Shown: positions 22,691-35,000 of the stretch, one piece after another | Layout: each line of letters begins with the position of its first letter | How positions within the stretch are numbered: the stretch's first letter is position 1 | Assembly: GCA_963971425.1 (NCBI GenBank) | Contig: OZ020519.1 | Location: 19,117,397 to 19,181,396 of the forward strand | Source of the DNA: Bryoerythrophyllum caledonicum | Taxonomy: Eukaryota > Streptophyta > Bryopsida > Pottiales > Pottiaceae | Length of the DNA: 64,000 bases | Direction: 5' to 3' | The notes under the pieces: model-generated | Seen by the model: the letters and a program-made list of their open reading frames with translations, nothing else | The model's database searches: none | What the model was told of the DNA's origin: nothing | Program-made: the position numbers and the translations under genes

Positions 22691-23248
22691 AGAAAGTTTA
22701 TGCTAGCCAATGGAAACCACAATTTCTAATGGTCCCCATGGACATGTTATGTAACATTATGGGCCCCGTTGAACTACAAAAATTTATATCTTTTGCATCA
22801 AATGTCCAAATAACGGATATTTATCTAAACATGGACAAAACAAAGTCCAGAAATAAAAACGAGTCAAAAACAAGTCACTAAGAAAAAACTCAGTCGGCGG
22901 ACAGCAGAGGCCAAAAGTAATAAAGCAAGAAAAACTCAATCGACAAATCTGATGTTCCAAAATAACATATACCAGTTGCAAAAAAGAGACGTTTATTGAT
23001 CAAAACAAATTACAGTGTCGACTGGCAGCCAACCAAAAAGTGAACATCTCGAGAACAAATAAATACAACTTCCTAGAAGAAACCATCCTATAATAAAGTT
23101 GAACGGAAACTAGTGACACGTACATGAACCTTCAAAATCAAATTATACAACACAAATGTTCACTTTCATGAACTTTACAAAATGCATCCTTCAAATCACG
23201 GACAAAAACTAATTTGAAGACCATCGGCTGGCAGCCAAAGGAGAAGAC

Positions 23249-23955
23249 CTAGTACCATTCGATTTCGTTCCATCGGACAACTGTGCGCCCACACTCACGC
23301 GCCTTTGAAACCGCCCAATGAGACTGACCAGGTCGATGTGCTTGCTCCAAATATTCAGGCACGCTTGAAAATCTGTGGAGCGGATGGATGAAGGGAAGGA
23401 TGTCGGTCACCACGTTAGGAATAACATGGTCATTGTCTCGAAGGCTCAAATGACCCTGAAACGGCCAGGGAATATAACAAATGTTGTTGGGGTTTTTCCT
23501 GAGAGACCTTGGGTTCACATCCACGAACAGAACTTGATGATCAGGCAGACAGAACGCGTATGATTCTTCTTAGAAAGAATGGACATCGTTTTGTAACTCC
23601 AAGGAAAATTTATACTCTCCGCTAAGTCACGTCTGCTATAGACAAGTGACAGCCTATCCATAACACCAACCGGAAGAATATGCCGCAAGACAAGTTGTAA
23701 CTCCTCCATCGGCAACGTTGACCAAAGCGCGACGTTAAAGCAAGGGAGCAACATATCAAAAAGTTTCTTCAGGCCCGGCCGGCGAACTATATTCTCACGA
23801 GTGCAAGAACCAGAAGTTGGCACACGCGGTTTTACAAAGCAAAGGAGCCCATTGACACAGAGGACAACACACTTTCGATACAGTGAAGGGGTTCCATATA
23901 AGCATTTGAAATAAAAGGATGACCCTTGGAAAATCAAAAAGAAGACAATCGTCAT
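23249..23955 (-). pseudogene. FCP1/NLI-interacting HAD phosphatase-like, frameshifted
   Basis: Two overlapping minus frames together read as one FCP1-homology domain. The upper frame has KCVVLCVNGLLCF (position of the catalytic DxDxT-type motif), then RENIVRRPGLKKLFDMLLPCFNVALWS. The lower frame has HQVLFVDVNPRSLRKNP (the usual DDSP-type motif) and continues to WAVSKARECGR. A one-base indel near 23560-23575 separates them. In the remembered plant family the first motif reads LDxNGLL; here Cys replaces the nucleophile Asp, so activity would be lost even if the frame were intact. A reversed AATAAA at 22992 may be its poly(A) signal. Sequencing error cannot be excluded for the indel, but it does not explain the Cys. 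Confidence 0.55.
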
Positions 23956-24223
23956 GATGCCGAATATTAAAGAAGAATGAAAACACTATACCGTTGGCTG
24001 CCAGCCGACGGGGCATAACAACGCACATGACCATCATCAGAGATGAAGCACAGACATGTGATAAAGGCAATACATACACACAGGAAAGCTGGAATTATCA
24101 TAAAATCACAAAAATTAAGAAATTACAAGGAAATGAAGGATCAGTTTCTGATTGTCAGTAGCAATAAAGAGGAATAGAAACTCGAAAAATCCCATTCGAG
24201 AATAAATGGATACTTAGTTCATT

Positions 24224-24676
24224 ATGTTTCCAGCCGACGACATGGTTGAGACTCGTAGTATGGCGCTTGTCAGGAGAGCGAGAGAGGAAAGGGAGGAGAG
24301 GGAGGCAAATGAGGCCAGAGTTGCCAGGGAGGCAGAGTCTCAGAATAGTATAGTGTCTGTAAACTCTGTGGATAGCATTGTTCCGTCGAGTGACGTCCAT
24401 GAGGAAAATTGGAACGAGGAAGATGACGAAGAGGAGTCCAACAACGATGTCGATTCAGACGACGATGGCGGTCAGCATGTCGATGAACAGTTGGGATGCT
24501 CTGATGAAGATGACCTCCACTGCAATGGATCGGACGAGGTGGACTTGTGGGCTACCGGAAACTTTGACAGCGATTCGTTTTCAAGCTTTTCGGGTAATCC
24601 ATTTGAAACCGGATGCGACACCGGTTCGGACGTGGACTCCGATATGTACGCTCCTGCATGGCGCAAGAATTGGTAG
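24224..24676 (+). CDS. Acidic Ser/Asp-rich protein of unknown function
   Basis: An ATG frame of 150 codons. The N-terminus MFPADDMVETRSMA is followed by a charged helix rich in RAREEREER. Next comes a long acidic Ser/Asp/Glu region (EEDDEEES, DSDDDGG, SDEDD), and the protein ends PAWRKNW. I recognise no family. The VETRS start is reminiscent of gag-like or transposon ORFs, and the gene is head-to-head with the damaged FCP1-like gene inside the palindrome-studded module, so both may travel in one element. Low complexity means the ORF could be fortuitous, but its start context and clean frame make coding plausible. Confidence 0.4.
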   Translation: MFPADDMVETRSMALVRRAREEREEREANEARVAREAESQNSIVSVNSVDSIVPSSDVHEENWNEEDDEEESNNDVDSDDDGGQHVDEQLGCSDEDDLHCNGSDEVDLWATGNFDSDSFSSFSGNPFETGCDTGSDVDSDMYAPAWRKNW

Positions 24677-25789
24677 ATGTGAAGTGTAGTTCAGCTTGTA
24701 AATATTTCCCTGCAGTTGCTTTTCTCTAGTCGATTTTCCAGACTACTGCCATCTATGGGGCACTTCCAAATGTAACATTCATTTTGACTAAAATATCGTG
24801 CTCCATTCGGATCTTATCCTTGATGTACTTCATTTTAGTCAAGCTTGTTTTTGCCTTTCTGTTTTGATGTTGTGCTTGGTAGAATGTTGTGTGTCATATG
24901 ACTTCAACAGACTTTTGTCCGTGTGTTGTCTTCTGTCTTCTGTCAGTGTGTTGTTCTTCGACAGTAATTTTGTTATCAATGTATTATCTTGATGGTCGTT
25001 TATGGATGTTCAATATTTTACGTGCCGCCAATTGGCAGTCATCTTTTTATGAAACCCACTTCCTCTTCTTTGTTTCTATCTTTAGATTGATCACCTGTAT
25101 TACTTTACCCACTTTGCCGGACTTTTTTAATGGATGTTTTTTTCACAACATTCTATTGGTAGGATTTCATTCTTTTTCATTGAAGTTCTTCTTGTCGGCT
25201 GCCATCCGACAACCTTTTTTTATTTCGAGTTTAGAGATCATATGTTTGCCCTTCTTACTCGGGCCTTTACTCTCTTAGTGTTTCCCTAATTTTTCAGGAG
25301 ATCATTCTGCCATCTGCTACTATTTTTGTGAGCTGCCTACCGGGAGCCTTCTTTGTTTGTAGTCCACTAAAGTCTCCGTTGTCCGTCGGCTGCCGGCCGA
25401 CATCTGTTCTCGTAGGACAAACCACGTTCTTCATTTTCATGTTGACCACCTCTCATGGCTTCATATTTTTGGTTAAATTTCCAAATAATCACCTTATTTT
25501 TCATCCCATTTTTTGAATAAATTGTTTGATCATTGAAGTTTTTTTACTCACCTTTTTAATCATGAGATTTCTTCTATAAATATATTCGGTGATTCTGATT
25601 TCTCCTCTTTCTTTGTCGGCTGGCCCCCGACCTTTAATTCTGTCTTTGAGAATCCATAGGGCATATGGTGATTCTTTAGGGTTCAAGGGGAATATTTAGG
25701 ATCTGGGAGAATATTTAGGGTCTACAGAGAATCTATAGGTTTTTGGAGAATCTTTAGATTTTGTGGATTAGCAGCCAACGCTTAAAGTT

Positions 25790-28235
25790 AAGGATTCTAG
25801 TGGTTTTGAAGAGACTTTATTATGATATGAGACAGTTATTATAGTTTTGTGTGGGACAATGTTTGGTGGAACGCAATTTCGAATGTACATGCTTAGGATT
25901 TAGCCCATATTTTCTTGTTTTTTTGTATCATATAGGAAATGAAATCCAAGTCTAAGTTTTTTTTTGGTCCATAATTGATCGATTTGTCCATATTTAGTTA
26001 AATACCCGTTAAATGTAGTACGGTAACATTTGTTGGGAAAAAAAGCCCCTACTTGTCTAGTTTGTGTGGTAAAAATTTAACATGAATACAATATACATGT
26101 TGTTAGCACACACAACCATGTTATAATTGATTTGTTTCAAACCTTTTAATTATTTGCTTGCCCTTTCTTCAATTACCACATAAGGCTTGTTGATGTTGAC
26201 ATTAGACTAGGTAACAACACATCTATGTGCTTACTGAAGGTTCTACTTTATAATTTTTATACTACAAAAAAAATCGATTTGGTTGTTCAAAATTTATTTA
26301 CCAAAAGTACATCAAGAAAATAGAAGGCAATTTTGTTCATATGTAGAATTTATCAGAGATATATGTTTCTTATGGTCATATTGATTCCATATGGGTCATA
26401 AATCGCATTCCATATCAATATTGACATAAAATCAATATTGCTTCAATCCTGCTTCAGATCATATTGTAAAAAGACAATATGAAGTTGGTATAAAATATTT
26501 TCAATACAATAATTTTAAAAATGGAATATGAAAAATAACACATAATTTGAAAAAAATATTAGTATGAAACTTTAGGACATTATTTTTTTGTTTGGACAAT
26601 AATTGACCCAATTAATAGAAATGAAATGATTTTTGCATATTAGACGAGTGTGTAAGAGAAGTCTCAAAAGATGACATTGTAAAAATAAAAATAAAAATAA
26701 GATATACCTTGACAACGATTGATGTCCAAATATAAGGTCAAACTCAAAAGCAACTATTCTAGATATAACAGGCGACAGTCCGTCTGTCCGCCGCTCCTGG
26801 ATGAAGGGCGATCCTATTGGATGAACACGTGGATGAGAAATGGGCGCGCCGATGAGAAATTGCAGCTTTTCATCCGATGAAATGTTCGCAGTTAGGGTTT
26901 TCTCCCCTTACGCGCGCGCAGGGTCGCCGCTGCTCATGAGCTGCGGCAACACCTTGGACACGATTGTGAACGACACCACACGGAAAATGGTCGCAGTTAA
27001 GTTTTGATGCCGGGGATGCCTGGTTTGATGCCCCACAAGGAGGATGCCGGGGAGGTGGCGCTCCGGAACAGCTCCTGATGAGATGCACTTCACCGCATTC
27101 CGTTTCGTGACCGAAGCTTTCAGCGTTTCCGATATTGACTGGTGGGAGGAGTGAGTTTTTTGCGGGGGGATTTGCCGCAATAGTGTTGAAGGAGCTTGCG
27201 GATCCGGGGTTCGTGTTTGCGTTTCGGTTTTATGGACGGTACCCGGAGAAAGGGCCGAGGTTCTACCACCCGCCCAACGTCGAAGCGGTCGCAGCAGCAG
27301 AGGCAGCAAATGAGAACGGCAGGAGACGCGCTCCTGTGAAGCGCCCGGGCTTGGCTATGGCGACGTCTCTGATCCTACCCAGTCTGCCAACCTCGGATTT
27401 CCCGGAGAATTTCTTGAGTGGAACCCTCCAAAATTTTGGTCGGGTTTACTCGGACGGATGTTTGCCATCTCCAGCGCCTCGGAGCATAGGCGCTCATTGA
27501 TTTGGTTCCAATTTTTGTGGATACATTTGTATACTTTTAGGGTTTTGTTCACGCTACACAGTAGAAATTTTCAAGCTTATCCCCGTAGGAGAACAGGTTT
27601 TCTTCTAGCAGAAAAGGAAGGACTTATTCTCGAGGCACGTATGAGAGGACTTATTTTGGGACTCTCGACATGGGCCACATTGGCTCCAGGATAGGTAGAT
27701 GTATAGATTTCAATTAGAGAATTCTGAAGACACACAACATTCTTTCATAATTATTCTTACAGACAGCTTCGTTTCTTTGAAATGGTGACTTACAGTGTTG
27801 TGTTAGTCCTGATTCCAAAGGCTGTGCTTTACGTTCATAGAGTTCACACGTGCATTTCTATTTTCTGAGTCCTTAGGTTTTGCCGAGGTATTGGATACGG
27901 TGGTACAGGGGTAAAACACTTACTTCAGACCCTAACTGACTCTAATTCTTGGGCAAAATTTGGGTAGAAACTTAGTTGTGAACCTTTTCGGGTATGATAA
28001 AAAAGAGGAATTGGCCTGCCTTCTACGTACAGGTTGGTGCAAAGTGGTGGGAGCCGAATGCTCTATTGCTTGAGTTTTGGAGGTGTGTTTGGATATGGAT
28101 TTATTTATTGTTGTAAGATCATGAGAGAATCTTTGTCTGCAAGGTGTGGGATATGGGAACCTCTGTAGAGCCTATGTGAGCCTGTGTTCGTGTTACTTGG
28201 TTTTACTTTCTAACTCGAATTTTTGGTGTCCACAG
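25790..28235. other. Spacer with GC-rich island at 26.8-27.5 kb
   Basis: 25.8-26.75 kb is AT-rich with nothing recognisable. A GC-rich stretch at 26.78-27.48 kb has open frames on both strands (e.g. KELADPGFVFAFRFYGRYPEKGPRF split here: KELADPGF, FRFYGRYPEKG on plus) but no family match. It could be the 5' part of the gene whose exon lies at 28236. Confidence 0.3.
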
Positions 28236-28315
28236 CCGGTGTTTTTGACAAAAGCACAGAGAGCAGAGCTTGCTTTGAAACGTCGGCAGGAAGAGGCAGC
28301 TAAGCAGCTGAGAAG
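28236..28315 (+). pseudogene. Orphan exon like PRP28/DDX23 helicase N-terminus
   Basis: An 80-bp exon with acceptor CCACAG and donor GTAAC encodes PVFLTKAQRAELALKRRQEE and further basic residues. This is the pattern found before the DEAD-box core of the U5 snRNP helicase PRP28/DDX23 (xPxFLxKAxRExxALxRRQ). No helicase motifs follow within the window, so only this exon is present: a gene fragment, or a gene truncated by the repeats downstream. Confidence 0.45.
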
Positions 28316-29079
28316 GTAACTTATTAACGTGTTACTGTGTCTTTATGCTGCATTATGTGTGCACAGTTGATCCATGCTGCAGTTTGAGCTTCGACCTAGC
28401 TTCCAAGCACCTACGGTACTGGCCTCGGATATGTAGAGTGGACTATTTGTGTTGGTCAATAAATCACACATACTCTCACTCTCAAAAAATCTTACCGGTC
28501 GGAATGACGGGTACCAAAACTTGTTCTAGATTAAACATGTACCATCAATGTAAGTTGTTTCTTTAATTTCCTTCCCGTTTTTTGCCAATGTCATCTTGTC
28601 TTTTCCTTTGAATTTCTTCAATGCGCCAACTCTTTGTAGATGAAAAATCATTTTCCAAATTAGCTTTTGATTTCTTTGAACAAAGGATGGATATCTCCCA
28701 TCTACTTATTGTTATAAGGTCCCCCATGCATTTTTGGCCATAATCACCTTTCAAAATCTACACATTTTACATCAAGTGTAAAAATGTAGTAAAACCTATT
28801 GGAAAAAATGGTCCTACTTGTCTAATTTGTGTAGTAAAAAGTTCACATGAATTCAACATACGATGTCATTTTGAGAGCCATTTATTACACCGGGTTAACT
28901 CTACTTCTTGTTTAGAAAACATAATCTAGCATAGAGTTTTTGGGTTACAGTCAACTTTGAAAATCTAAGAAAAAGTAACACGCATTAAACTCCTACTTGA
29001 AACACAAGCCCCATAATCATGTCATTTACAAGTAAAGAACAGTTGAAAATCAATAGCAATATAAATTTGCAAATATGCA
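28316..29079. other. AT-rich spacer
   Basis: No gene. A stretch at ~28795-28870 (CTACTTGTCTAATTTGTGTA) resembles one at 26047 (CTACTTGTCTAGTTTGTGTG), so it belongs to a dispersed repeat related to the 188-bp array that follows. Confidence 0.4.
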
Positions 29080-29565
29080 AAACCCCCTTCCACTAAAATG
29101 CACGTAACACACCCAATACTAATCTAACGGACTTGAAATTTTTACCACATAAACTAGACAAAAATGCGCATCTTTGTTGAATACAATTGTTATAAAACGA
29201 TCTTTTACCAAGAAGTTACACCACGCCAAAGTAGTAGTGTTTAAAACTGATCCTGAATTTTATGGCAGAACCCCCTTCCACTAAAATGCACGTCACTCAC
29301 TGAATACTTATTGAATAGACTTGAAATTTGAACCACACAAACTAGAAAAAAATGCGCATCTCTATAAAAAAAACAACTGTTGGATAAGAATCTTCCACCA
29401 AGAAGTTACATCACGCCGAAATTACAGTGTTCAAAACTGACCCTGAATTTGTTTGCAGAACCCCCTTCCACTAAAATGCACGTTACTCACTCAATACTTA
29501 TTGAATGGACTTGAAATTCGTACCACATAAACTAGACAAAAATGCGCATCTTATCCAATATTTTT
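29080..29565. repeat. ~188-bp tandem array, about 2.6 copies
   Basis: The word CCCCCTTCCACTAAAATGCA starts each unit at about 29084, 29271 and 29460, giving 187- and 189-bp periods. Within each unit ACTTGAAAT, CACATAAACTAGA, AAAATGCGCATCT and AAGAAGTTACA recur in order. The period is in the nucleosomal range typical of plant satellites. Confidence 0.85.
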
Positions 29566-32072
29566 TTTTCAAAATTGACACTCATAGAAGGAGAAACAAG
29601 AACTTGAAGTGCAGTATAATTCAGCGAATTTGGAGGGGAAAGAATTTTTTGAGTAAGTTCTTCTTCTCCAGTAGATTGGTTTCTTGTCCGGGGGGTTGAG
29701 GTCGGACAAGAAACTAATCCAGAGGAGAGGACCTCTTCAAAAAAGTGTTGCCACATAGGCATCCATGTCATTTTTTCATCCATGCTTGAAGTTCTTCACC
29801 GGTCAAGTCTTGGCCATAGTGTAAACCCAATCCGGTGAAGAACAAATTGTTCTCCAATCATATTGCTCCATTTCCCTTGAATTCTTGGCCGGTGGAGTTC
29901 TCCACCATAGTGTAAAGCGGGCCTTAGTGAAGCAAATGAACAAACACTATATTCACGCCGATCTCATTCGAGAACCGAACTTCTTCTTCTTTAAGTGTTA
30001 TGACATACTTCGCTCCCTCTTTTGTTGATTTCACTTCTATTAGTGTTAAAGTTGGTAAAACAAGAAAAATTATGGAGCTGAGTAAAACGCAGTTTAGGGT
30101 GACTATTTTGAATAAAAAATGTCCTAATGGATGAAAATTGGTTGAAAACTTGATAGGTGTTGTTTTCGACATGTGTTAGGATTTTTTCCGCTCTTGACCA
30201 TTAACATTTCAAGAGGGCCAACTATACTCAATAAGTGTGAGGTCTCAGCATTCTATATTTCTCGTGGTGATATCATTTTCCATGAGTCTCATCTCTTGAG
30301 CCTCACATAGAATCCCAACTATTCAGATGTTCCATGGGTTGGACTGGTGAGACCTACTCTACGGATTGGTCAATTTCATTCACAGTGAAGAATGTCCAAA
30401 AAAATTGGAAAATTTAAGAGACTTCTCTACGTGATACCCATGTAGTGCCAAGGTGATATCCATGTAATACATATGTAATACCCGTCATGTCTAGACCACT
30501 ATGATTTGGAAATAGAAATAATTTGGTAGGGAGGTGCTGAAACTGACCAATGCGTACACTATACTAAAGATGGTATTTAGTGTTAACCACACTAATTTGT
30601 TTAAAAGTGCTACCTTTGATGAATATTTTTACCAACAATGATCACTCTCTTTAGATAGTATTGATAGTTGTGCCCTCGGTAAAAAACTTCTTCAAAAGAA
30701 AAAAGTTATTGCATTACCAAAAACATTAGTGCGGTTCCACTAAGTATCATCTTTAGTGTACTACATGAGGGAATAGTGATGTCTCAAAGTCAAGGTTGTC
30801 ACTTAAAGATTTGTGGTACGAATTCATGAAGCATGGAACCAACTTCACCATATCATATTACAACTCGAAACGTTCATCATATGGAATGTATGAGATTGCC
30901 TAGGCTAAAACTAAAACTAACATATTTAACTAAAACTGGACTTTGCAAAGTCCATAAATCATGACCGTTGATCACATCTCCCAATGATTTGATAAGTCTC
31001 CAGATGACTCTAGTGTAATTCAGCCGGAGATCTCCCGATGATGCGTGCAGTCCAAAGTCCAGAATTCACTACAATTTTCCAGATGAAGCTAAATTCACAA
31101 AGCTTGTAGAAGATGTGATTCGTTCGTTACAAGGATATTCTCCGGAAATGCAGACAAGTTAGCGACGGAAACTGGGATATTCTCCGAGTACAGCGAGAGA
31201 GACTGCGGCATATTCTCGCGGCATCATTTGTTTCATGCGACATATGCCATCCAAATATACTTCTCTTTTGGCAGTTTCCACAACTGCAGTGATCCCAGTT
31301 GCCGCAGACCTGAGGTGAAGATGGGATTTATCCATACCAGACAACAATGAGTGGAAGGAATGTCTGGAGAGCGAGTCATGTCGGCTACGTCATGGGAATC
31401 AACGGCTGAGGCATCGCCGCAACGAGCACGGTTTCAGTCCGCAAGGATTGCTAGCTAGCGCTGGGCAATCTGGAAGTCTTCGGCCGGTGTAGATCATGCC
31501 GAACAGTCTCTGGTACATTTGGCTCGTTGCAGCGGTGGAGTGTACAAGTCAAGTAGATTATGAGAACCTGGAATCTACAACGTTCGTTATAATCCGGTAA
31601 CTAGTCTGAGGTGTGCCTTATGAGAACAGCAGCAATGAGTTCCAACAACAGCTTTCTGTCGCAAGTACCGAATGCAAACGGGATAAGAATCAGTAAGGGT
31701 TTCCCTTTTTCTATCATGGGTGCTCCCTCTAGGATTACAATATTGCTTGAGCGAAGGAATCATCGCAACCCGAGTGGAAAAAAGGCACAAAAGCCTGGCG
31801 ATGTCAGTGGATCAGTTGATATGAAGTACTCTTTGCGAAAGTCAGTACAGAAAATGCCCTCAGGGATTTATACCATATAATTTTCTTCCGTTGCGGTTAC
31901 AGCACTTTCCAAATAGCGGAACCGAACTAACACATCTCAGAATAAAGGCTGAAGATGAGATGGAGTTCTACGTGGATTTGCTACAATAAATAGAGCAATA
32001 GCATCAAGTTATGTCTTTCGAGTACTCTACTCGAGCACAGTGGTTTCACTACAAAGAGGCAACTATGCTGAA
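29566..32072. other. Spacer with repeat debris
   Basis: Contains the inverted partner of the 22.47-kb repeat (29780-29930) and a self-complementary GGTTTCTTGTCCGG/CCGACAAGAAAC-like pair near 29680-29715. From 31140 to 31880 base composition is more balanced. A minus frame at 31159-31347 begins SGMDKSHLHLRSAATG; it might be a coding remnant but matches nothing I know. Confidence 0.3.
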
Positions 32073-35000
32073 CTACTTTATACCGCCACTGGCAATAGAT
32101 TCGACTTTACAAATGCCTGAGGATGTGGTAAACGGCACGTCCTTGTACTGGGCGACAAGATCAGCGGAAGTGTGCAGATCTGGTTGAACCGCCTCCCAAA
32201 CCTTCTTCTTTGGGTTGAGAACGTCATCAGGTTCACCAGAGAAACCCGGAAACGTAACTCTCTCCCCAATCTGGGCCCCCTCCGGAGGAGAGACGAGCTC
32301 CACCTCGGTATGATCGCCGTTGGAAGCAGCCAAGACCATTGCTTGAGATTTGATTCCTCTCATAGCTGCTGGTTTCAAGTTGCACAGGACACACACTTTC
32401 CGATTCTGCACAGCAATTCCCGATATCTTGGTCATTGATCAACTTAAATACCTGAATCAGGTCTGGAAACATCCACCGCTACACAGACTTAAATACCTGA
32501 ATCAGGAACGCTGAGCACGTACCTGCATCTTCTCAATTGGGATGAATTTTACGAGGCCACTAACAACTGTCCTGGGAGTGGGCTCTCCAACGTCGATTTG
32601 CTCCACATAAAGTGAGTCCGCATCTGGATGCTTTTTCACATCCGTGATTAGACCCACTCTGATGTCAAGCCTAGAAACATCCACTGGCAGATCCTTCACA
32701 ACAGCTGGAGTTTTCTTTCCTGATGCGGCAGCCTTACCACCCTTCTTTGCCTTTGTATCTTTCTCTGGCGCAGCTGATGCAAATAACCCCAACATGAACA
32801 GGGAGGTTAATGAACAGGTAGATCCAGTCCAAAATAGAAAACATACATCACCTTGCTAAAGATGCGTAGAATCAAAAACGTGATTGCAGCTAGAATGAAC
32901 CACCAAATCGCAAACAAAAGCCCAAGCAAAGCGGCCGCGGTTCTTATCAAAGGGAGGTTATACCTGCGGTTGTGTTGGACACAGATAACGACTCCAGAGC
33001 TGCTGCAGCACGGTCTGCCTGACTACCAGCAAACTTGGCTCTGTAACCCTCCATTTCTTCATCTTTCTGAAATAACAAATATGTGACAAGCTCCGGTTAG
33101 ACTTCCGAACTGAATCTGCTGTATGTGTATACTTGTTGACCCGCATTTGGGTCGTGTATGTGTATCCAATCAGATCTCCTCAACTGAAGCGTCTGAATAG
33201 ATAAAAACATTCGACATAAATATAGGTAAAATCTCAACTGCTACACTGCAAAATAGGCTTCTAGAGGATACGCAGTGAGATATGAAGAATTATATCCTCA
33301 CAATTGGTAAACGCAGGTGAGGTAAAGGCACAAGTACCATTTCTGCAAATATCGGCTCAGGGTTGCCGATAGTGTGGCCAGATTGGACCAAATTCCAAGG
33401 CTTAGAAGCACGTTCCAAGTCACCATCTTCTGCCACGAGACTCATGGTCGATACAGGAAGATTCAATTGCCCAAGAACCTGAGAATGCAACAGTGCAGTT
33501 TAGCCCCGTTGCTTGTATCTGATGAGATTTTATTTATTTTAAAAACAATAAAATTCCAATGCATTCATGTACTTCACCATCCATTACATTCATACCTTTT
33601 GTGAGAATGAAGGCATGAAAGGCTCAAGAAGAGTAGCCAAAAGATGGACCACACCAACAGCCGTCTTCAAGACTATCGCACATGCAGGTGGATCCTGCTT
33701 GTACAACTTCCAAAACTGGCTCTCCTGTTGACAAAAAGGACAGAACATTGATACAAGTGGCCAAAGGACGCTCATGCTTCAAAGTCAAAAGGATAAAAAA
33801 AAATTTACAGCATCAAACAACAGAATTGATGAACATACCTGCAAGTACAAGTTGCCAAGACTGGATACTTTCATGGCAGCCTTCAGGCCGCCCTTCAGCT
33901 TGACCGCCTCCATGGCGTTGATGTACTCATCAACGGCGCCACTGATCTCGGTAGCAAATTTTTGAGTAAGTTCGTGTCCCTCAGGATTGACGATTTCAGG
34001 AATAACTTTCCCATATCCTCCTTCCCCTGCAAATGGATCCAGCTCCAGAAACTTCAGCGACCGAGAGGTCAAAGATTGCAAGAAGTTTAGCTGAATTATA
34101 TTGACGACCACCTCTAATTCAGACTCCTTGAAGCAATTTTGTACAAACGAAGAACTAATGATTTTCTCAAAATAAATCTTGACAAAATAACTTGTAATTT
34201 ATCAATTACCGAAAAGTACAAGATTCAAACCTGCTGGCTTTGCTAGAAACGAAAGCGTTCTATGGATGAAGTTGCCGAGATTCTTCAGCAACTCATTGTT
34301 CTGCTTCGCTTGCAAATCTACCCAAGTGAACAAGGTGTCAGATACCTGCACCATTGCACTTGTAGCTATGAGTATTATTCAAAGGCGCAAAGCCCGATGG
34401 CATTGCTTATTTAACACCCCAACCTCATACTAGTCCATATTTTCAATATGAAACATCAACTAAGAAACTTGACTGAAGAGAAAAACTATGAAGATCCACT
34501 CAAGAGGACAAATCGACAACTTGCTTGAGAGTACCTCTGGCCGGTTTGTCAGGAGGTAGTATCTCCAGACTTCGACAGGTACGTTTGTGCTCTTCACATC
34601 ATTTCCAAATACACCAACTCCCCGACTCTTCGAGAATTTGCCTGCACCGTACCAAGATTGATAAATGATTCTAAACAAGTAGCAACGAGATTTAGACGAT
34701 GTCATGTTTACAAATGATAAAAACCACCAGCTAGTTTCTCAGTTTGGCGTGAAGGGCATAAAACCCAATCACGGAAACAGAAACGAAAACCTCAAAGCAA
34801 TTGCCTATTACTACTACAAGCTGCAGCTTCTATTTCTCACCGAAATGTCCTCGATGCTGTAGTAGATCAGGATTACATTACTGAATGCCCAATCTTGAAG
34901 ATTATTGCTTATAAAGACTGACAAATATTTAAAAAGAATACACACCTGACTCGTAGTTCAAATATTCAGTAACGCTGATGGTTTTCATTAGAGTCCAGGG

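Larger units (their letters stand above)
22893..25781. repeat. Recurrent 17-bp palindrome GTCGGCTGCCAGCCGAC
   Basis: Nine full or half copies occur in 2.9 kb: 22893, 23017, 23222, 23991-24011 (most complete), 24231, 25194-25210, 25385-25401, 25615-25631 and ~25771. I found none elsewhere in the window. They flank a damaged FCP1-like gene and an acidic ORF; one half-site overlaps the ORF's start (codons for P-A-D-D). Clustering near both sides resembles subterminal transposase-binding repeats, but no terminal inverted repeats were found. Confidence 0.7.

Noticed and set aside
29080..29565. CRISPR-like array
   Set aside because: Tandem units diverge along their length and lack a constant repeat/variable spacer pattern; the host is a plant.
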